A stretch of DNA of 64,000 bases from Bimuria novae-zelandiae CBS 107.79 (lineage: Eukaryota; Ascomycota; Dothideomycetes; Pleosporales; Didymosphaeriaceae), in contig ML976775.1 of assembly GCA_010015655.1 (NCBI GenBank), positions 121,816-185,815 of the forward strand, in the 5' to 3' direction. Below the pieces are notes generated by a model. It was not told where the DNA came from and made no database searches. It saw only the letters and a program-made list of their open reading frames with translations. Numbering within the stretch: the first letter of the stretch is position 1; each line of letters opens with the position of its first letter. A program made the position numbers and the translations under genes. This document shows, piece after piece, positions 60,091 to 64,000 of this stretch.

Positions 60091-61583
60091 TGACCTCCTT
60101 GATTGGAGAGCCCACAAACAACCGGCTGACGAATAACGGTCCGCGCGTCGCAATTCTGCACCGCCTGCAACACGACCCCCTCCTTTGACGATAACATAAC
60201 ATCTTTTGATCTCGAGATAGAGCCACTAGAGCCTGGCAGAAGGAGACCCACCGACATTGGGCATGTCCAAACCGAATCGTACGATGGCAACCAAGCGCAA
60301 GCCCGCTCAGTTACAACACTCCCCATCGCATACGGGAGATACACAACATTTTCGCATCGCGCGGCCAGACACGCTGCCGAGTACGAAGATCGGCGAAGCT
60401 CCGTTGAGCCGGGAGGGCCATACAATAACGTTGGGGCGGGGCGATGTGGACGACCTCTAGAGCAACGCTTCTACTTGACGATCTGAAAAGCTATGCGTCT
60501 TGTGTATGAGAAATCTGCCCTTGACCAGCGGATGGCGAAATTGGGTTTTGCGGCCCGGCATGACTTCCCATGATACCCTGGGGAACACGCTTGGTACCGC
60601 TGCGAGTGTAGCCGTATATCGCGCAGGAACGGAAGTGCCATCCAAGGGTCCATCAACAAGCAACAAGATAGAGATATTGCGGGATCGGAAGCGATATGAC
60701 AAGAGTTGGAAGTTGTATTGTTACGTACAATAGAGGGAAAGAAAAGAGATAGTTTTGGGCCGAATCTGGAAAATTGGATGACATCGCAGATACCCCGACC
60801 CACCGCACATTCCTTGGTTTGTTCGAGAAAGTCGCATGCTGTCTCTTCCAAAGGCGGCTTTCCGCTCGGTCGTTTCTTCAGATGCTAAGCTTGTCATCCT
60901 CCTCGCCGGACCTACTTTCGATGAAACTTGGGGTGCCTGAACGGACATGATCCTTGGTAGTCACTGGGGTGCTCCCTTAGACGACTGCAACGCTGTGGGG
61001 TACACAGGGTCTTCAGCTCGCGTTCAACTTCGAATTGTGCGTCGTGAATGGAAGGCCACCATTCCTTCGTGGAAGTGGTGAACGACATCGACATCATCCT
61101 GGACCCGGCCTTATGGACAAGAAGGATTTGAATAGAAGAAGAGCTGTGTTGCTCGAAAGCGTACTTGCCGCAGGCGCCTTATCACGAGCCTCACGAGGAA
61201 GCTGCATCACGCAGATCCCAGCTGGTTCCCCGAGACCATTCGGAAGGAGGTGTTCTGCCCCCATAACCCGAGGAGGTTTTCGCTCTTGGCTGATGTTGAT
61301 GATGGACATGGTGGGAACGCGGAGCGAATATAGAGGTGCTTTGCTATCGTTCACGTGCAAAGCCTTCCACACATTGCCAGCCAATGGTCTCATCGAATTC
61401 TTTCATGGTCTTCTCGTAGCCTTGGAAGCTTCAGGTGTCCGTAGGTCCGTCCTAGTACCGAAAGGTTTAGAGAGAATTTGTGACGGCGGGCGTGAGCGTG
61501 CGAAACCCATGGCCTGGACACGAGCTCTGCAAGCGTCATCTAGGATGACTTCGCGTATTTCTCGGTCCATTCCTTCGCCGTCG
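60091..61583. other. Stretch without a recognisable gene
   Basis: Frames at 60471-60851 and 61094-61393 on the minus strand are open but unrecognised. Between 61540 and 61640 one minus-strand phase reads QQWKEDQKQAIATAKEW, which has coding character without an assigned family. Likely more fragmented gene debris. Confidence 0.35.
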
Positions 61584-61865
61584 CTATTGCTTGCTTCTGG
61601 TCCTCCTTCCACTGCTGTTCTCGGGGTACAGTCTAAGGGAGTTGGAGCCTGCGAGGAGGATCTTCTCCGCCGCCTCCCGCATGTCTTGTTTGATCTCGAG
61701 CTTCGCACCCTCGTCCTCTTCATCGTCGCACTCGTCGAGCGTGAATGCGTTCTTGATAATAACGAACTTTGCATACTTGTTCTGCTTCGGAGCAAAGACC
61801 TTCTGGAGCTCCTCCTCGTCATCATCTGACGAATCGTCCAAGTTGCGAAGCAAAGTCCGCGACAA
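61584..61865 (-). pseudogene. Tat-SF1/CUS2-like splicing factor fragment (UHM domain)
   Basis: The 93-residue frame contains KYAKFVIIKNAFTLDECDDE followed by KLEIKQDMREAAEKI. This matches the start of the second RRM (UHM) of Tat-SF1/CUS2, a U2 snRNP-associated splicing factor. After EAAEKI the expected strand (of the type GDVTNVTLYD) is replaced by unrelated sequence and a stop. The piece begins with an acidic run SSDDDEEELQ that also occurs in the neighbouring fragment at 62205-62330. No complete gene can be assembled from this DNA. Confidence 0.55.
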
Positions 61866-62204
61866 AATTTTGATTGAGAACCCGTTCGATATGGGGTGGG
61901 GACGATTCTGCTCTCCATGCGGAAGCGGGTGCTCTTGTCATGTTCTCATCCTGAGATATTCAATGATGGGTGTGCGTTCTGCCAGTGCTTAGAACCTTGT
62001 GGAAGCGGGCATTTGTGCCTGCCGCTCTTCTTTAGCTGCCCGTTGCGACCTTGGCAAACGCTCGGTGTTGGACGAGTGTCTCAGTGGTGTACCGGGCCTG
62101 GTCAGTTGTATATTTCCCAAGGCTCTCCATGGATATCGCTGATAGTGACCCCGGAAAACGATAGGCCGCTTGCCCTTTGGCTTGCTGGACACGGCCACTG
62201 AAGC

Positions 62205-62330
62205 TCCTCCTCGTCGTCATCCGACCAGTCGGCGAGTTTGCTGCACATGCATTAGAAGGTTCGATGTGTTACATGAAGAGCAGTCACCGATTGAGTTCGG
62301 CGCGGTAGCGCTCGGCTGCCTTGTGATCCG
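62205..62330 (-). pseudogene. Tat-SF1-like linker fragment with an intron
   Basis: Two short exons, 62330-62288 and 62240-62205, are separated by a 47-base intron with GTGACT and GTGCAG borders. Joined they read KAAERYRAELNRKLADWSDD plus acidic residues, like the linker between the two RRMs of Tat-SF1-type proteins (KLADW...D). The frame then runs into unrelated sequence and stops. The DDDEEELQ stretch is nearly duplicated at about 61800-61825, suggesting that related pieces were joined in the wrong order. Confidence 0.45.
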
Positions 62331-62369
62331 GCTACTCAATATCTGAAGACGTGGAAGATATTCTTCAGG

Positions 62370-62504
62370 CTACGCTTCTTCTTGACCTTCTTCTCCACGA
62401 CACACTAGTTCTCCTTCTTTTGGGCTGCAGCTGACACATGGCGGCGCGTCGCCAAAACACTTGACCTTTCTGTGTCTGCAGTAAAGGCACGCTAGGCCGA
62501 ATGG
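62370..62504 (-). pseudogene. Zn2Cys6 DNA-binding domain fragment
   Basis: An exon-like piece begins after a CTCTTTCCACAG acceptor and reads PFGLACLYCRHRKVKC and on through APPCVSC. The cysteine spacing C-x2-C-x6-C-x6-C-x2-C-x8-C is a complete Gal4-type zinc cluster. Nine residues after the last cysteine the frame stops, with no linker, dimerisation region or regulatory domain, so this is an orphan fragment rather than a working regulator. Confidence 0.55.
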
Positions 62505-62759
62505 CTGTGGAAAGAGATAATTAGTAGGAGAATCAGTGACGTTCAAAGAGTTTGCGGAGGTAAGCTGGTTCGCGAAAGGTCGTTGTACGCTTCTCATTCC
62601 AACCACCGGTTCGTACCGCCTGTTGTCCTGAGAACTCGAATGCCGAATTGGCATTGGCATGTTTGTCAGAGTTCAGTCAGCTGCGAGCAAGAGGCGACGC
62701 CTCACCTTGACGCTTTGTATGTCGTCCAGGTGACTGTATGGGTCGTAGTTGATGGTTTG

Positions 62760-62900
62760 GTGTTTGGCCGCCGTGTCGACGATAGTCTCGTCGGGATGTG
62801 AACCAGCTCTCGAGCTCAGACTGGGTCGTATCATGGGGCAGCCCGTTCAGATGCAGAATCCTACTCCGCCCAGAGAGGAATGCCCTCACGTCGGCGCGCG
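62760..62900 (-). pseudogene. RRM-domain fragment
   Basis: The minus strand reads RSRILHLNGLPHDTTQSELE and then SWF, the first strand and helix (RNP2 region) of an RNA recognition motif. The expected RNP1 strand is missing; the sequence shifts frame near 62770. An adjacent frame reads DETIVDTAAKHQTINYDPYS up to a GTGAGG donor, apparently from another protein. An upstream piece in yet another frame reads AVKYPPAIYQEILQHIAP. Confidence 0.5.
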
Positions 62901-63438
62901 CGTCCATTGGTTTTGTGAGCACGTCAGGGTGATCTTGCAGGACCGAAGCTCCTGCCAGTTCCGCCCACTGCGGGCCACGGAGCGATATGCTGAAGTATTT
63001 CCTGGTAGATGGCAGGTGGATACTTGACAGCGATCCGAAAAAGTGGCTCGCTCTTGAGAGAGACTGTGGGTGGGGCTCCATGAGCGGAGAAAGCGTCTAA
63101 ACACGACTGCTGGGCCACTAGAGAACTCGCGGAAGTTGACCGAGATGTCCCTCATTTTCGTCACCACCAGTCGACATCCGTCAGAGACGTAGGCTTGCCA
63201 GACAGCAGAAGCCCACCACCACTGGGCTTGGAGAAATGAATATGGGGTGCCTCCGTGTATACGACCGCCGAGGCCTGACGAACCGCCTCCTGAAAGACCA
63301 GTACGATAGCCTGTCGTATATTGTGAGGTTCCATTGCTGTAGCCGTGCGGTCCTTGACCGGGACCACCGCCGCTGCCGGCTCCCCCGGCAATCTCTATGT
63401 TCTTTATCTGCTAGTTGAACAATATCCTTGTTATCAGG

Positions 63439-63472
63439 ACAACCCCTTGGGGGGGGGGGGGGGGTTGTCCAA
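63439..63472. repeat. Poly-G run inside a short palindrome
   Basis: A run of 16 G (63449-63464) is flanked by GGACAACCCC on the left and GGGGTTGTCC on the right, so the arms can pair into a hairpin. Such a run is also a common place for sequencing slips. Confidence 0.75.
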
Positions 63473-63639
63473 CCAAGCTGTACAGGAATTCCTGCACTTC
63501 TCCGACCAAGAGGCTGCGAGGCCTTTTGAACCAATTCATCCGGAAGGAAAGCACCAGTTGTCGGTTCTCGCCGGGAGCCTGTGCGGTTATCGGCGACGGC
63601 ACTGATTCCTCGAGGCGTATTGGTGGACGGGTGAAGCGG

Positions 63640-63800
63640 TAAAGCTCCCTGTGTTCCAAGCAAGCATACCCTTGACATCGCAGAAGCTGATGAATGCATA
63701 ACCGACGTTGTGGCGGACGCGAAGTCGATGCGGAGGTAGATGAAGTCGTAGGTGCCGAAGCAGACGCGGTCCAACACACAGTGGTCGCGCGGGAAGGCGA
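63640..63800 (-). pseudogene. Mei2-like RRM fragment with a frameshift
   Basis: One frame reads DRVCFGTYDFIYLRIDF, and after a one-base shift near 63720 the next frame reads RHNVGYAFISFCDVKGML. Together these are the hallmark of the C-terminal RRM of Mei2-like RNA-binding proteins (YDFxYLRIDF...NVGYAFINF). The frames do not join without a one-base change, and the flanks show no further Mei2 sequence. It is a broken gene copy or a base-call error at the contig edge. Confidence 0.55.
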
Positions 63801-64000
63801 GGTGTCAACGGAAGACACCATCTCGAAAGAGTTCTTTGATCATCCATTCTTCGATCTGGAAAGATCTTGTGCCATCCACGAGGGACGGCGGCCCGTTGGA
63901 AATGGACAGCGCTGCCAACGAATCGAACAGGATCCGAACAAGGTGCTTGTTCGTTCGTTCGGCCCACATACAAATGTTCGTTCGTTCGAGACGACTCGAA

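Noticed and set aside
61035..61829. 264-codon plus-strand frame
   Set aside because: It runs antisense to the Tat-SF1-like fragment and has Arg/Leu-rich shadow composition without a domain.
63951..64000. GTTCGTTCG repeats at the window edge as a possible telomere
   Set aside because: The motif is not the fungal TTAGGG type and the run is only a few units long.

Overview
The window is nuclear DNA of a filamentous ascomycete (Pezizomycotina). The evidence is short introns of about 45-145 bases with GT...AG ends and CTAAC/CTGAC-type branch sites, fungal gene families (Zn2Cys6 regulators, HET domain, WSC domains), and AT-rich transposon relics that look mutated by RIP. A dothideomycete is my guess only. 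I re-derived exon structures by hand for all multi-exon genes; each keeps its reading frame across all junctions.

Layout. 1-9.05 kb: an inverted-repeat element, a G-quadruplex run, a Zn2Cys6 transcription factor and POB3 (FACT histone chaperone), both on the minus strand, then empty DNA. 9.06-10.91 kb: a dead Fot1/pogo-like DNA transposon. 10.9-26.4 kb: gene-poor, holding a small CxxC protein, 6-phosphogluconolactonase and two unrecognised fungal proteins. 26.4-40.4 kb: the dense housekeeping block: SMC1 (cohesin), GPC1-like acyltransferase, a HET-domain protein, GPI14/PIG-M mannosyltransferase, a translin/TRAX-family protein and a PIN-domain RGG protein. SMC1/GPC1 and GPI14/TRAX are divergent pairs with shared upstream regions.

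42.2-56.5 kb holds three cell-surface genes: a ten-exon membrane glycosyltransferase of family 2, a membrane-anchored GH16 glucanase/transglycosylase, and a secreted copper-radical oxidase with four WSC domains. Between the last two sits a nested transposon island: a hAT-like MITE with 8-bp target duplications, a RIP-mutated Tc1/mariner-like element with TA duplications, and a solo LTR with 5-bp duplications inside it.

56.5-64 kb is degraded DNA: a 1.4-kb array of diverged repeats of about 185 bp, then a minus-strand patchwork of fragments from unrelated genes (Tat-SF1/CUS2-like, Zn2Cys6, RRM, Mei2-like), all truncated or frame-broken.

How the genes relate: POB3 and SMC1 both act on chromatin in S phase and both have MluI-box-like ACGCG motifs just upstream. 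GPI14, the GT2, the GH16 and the WSC oxidase all build or modify the cell surface. I see no biosynthetic cluster, rRNA, tRNA or CRISPR array.
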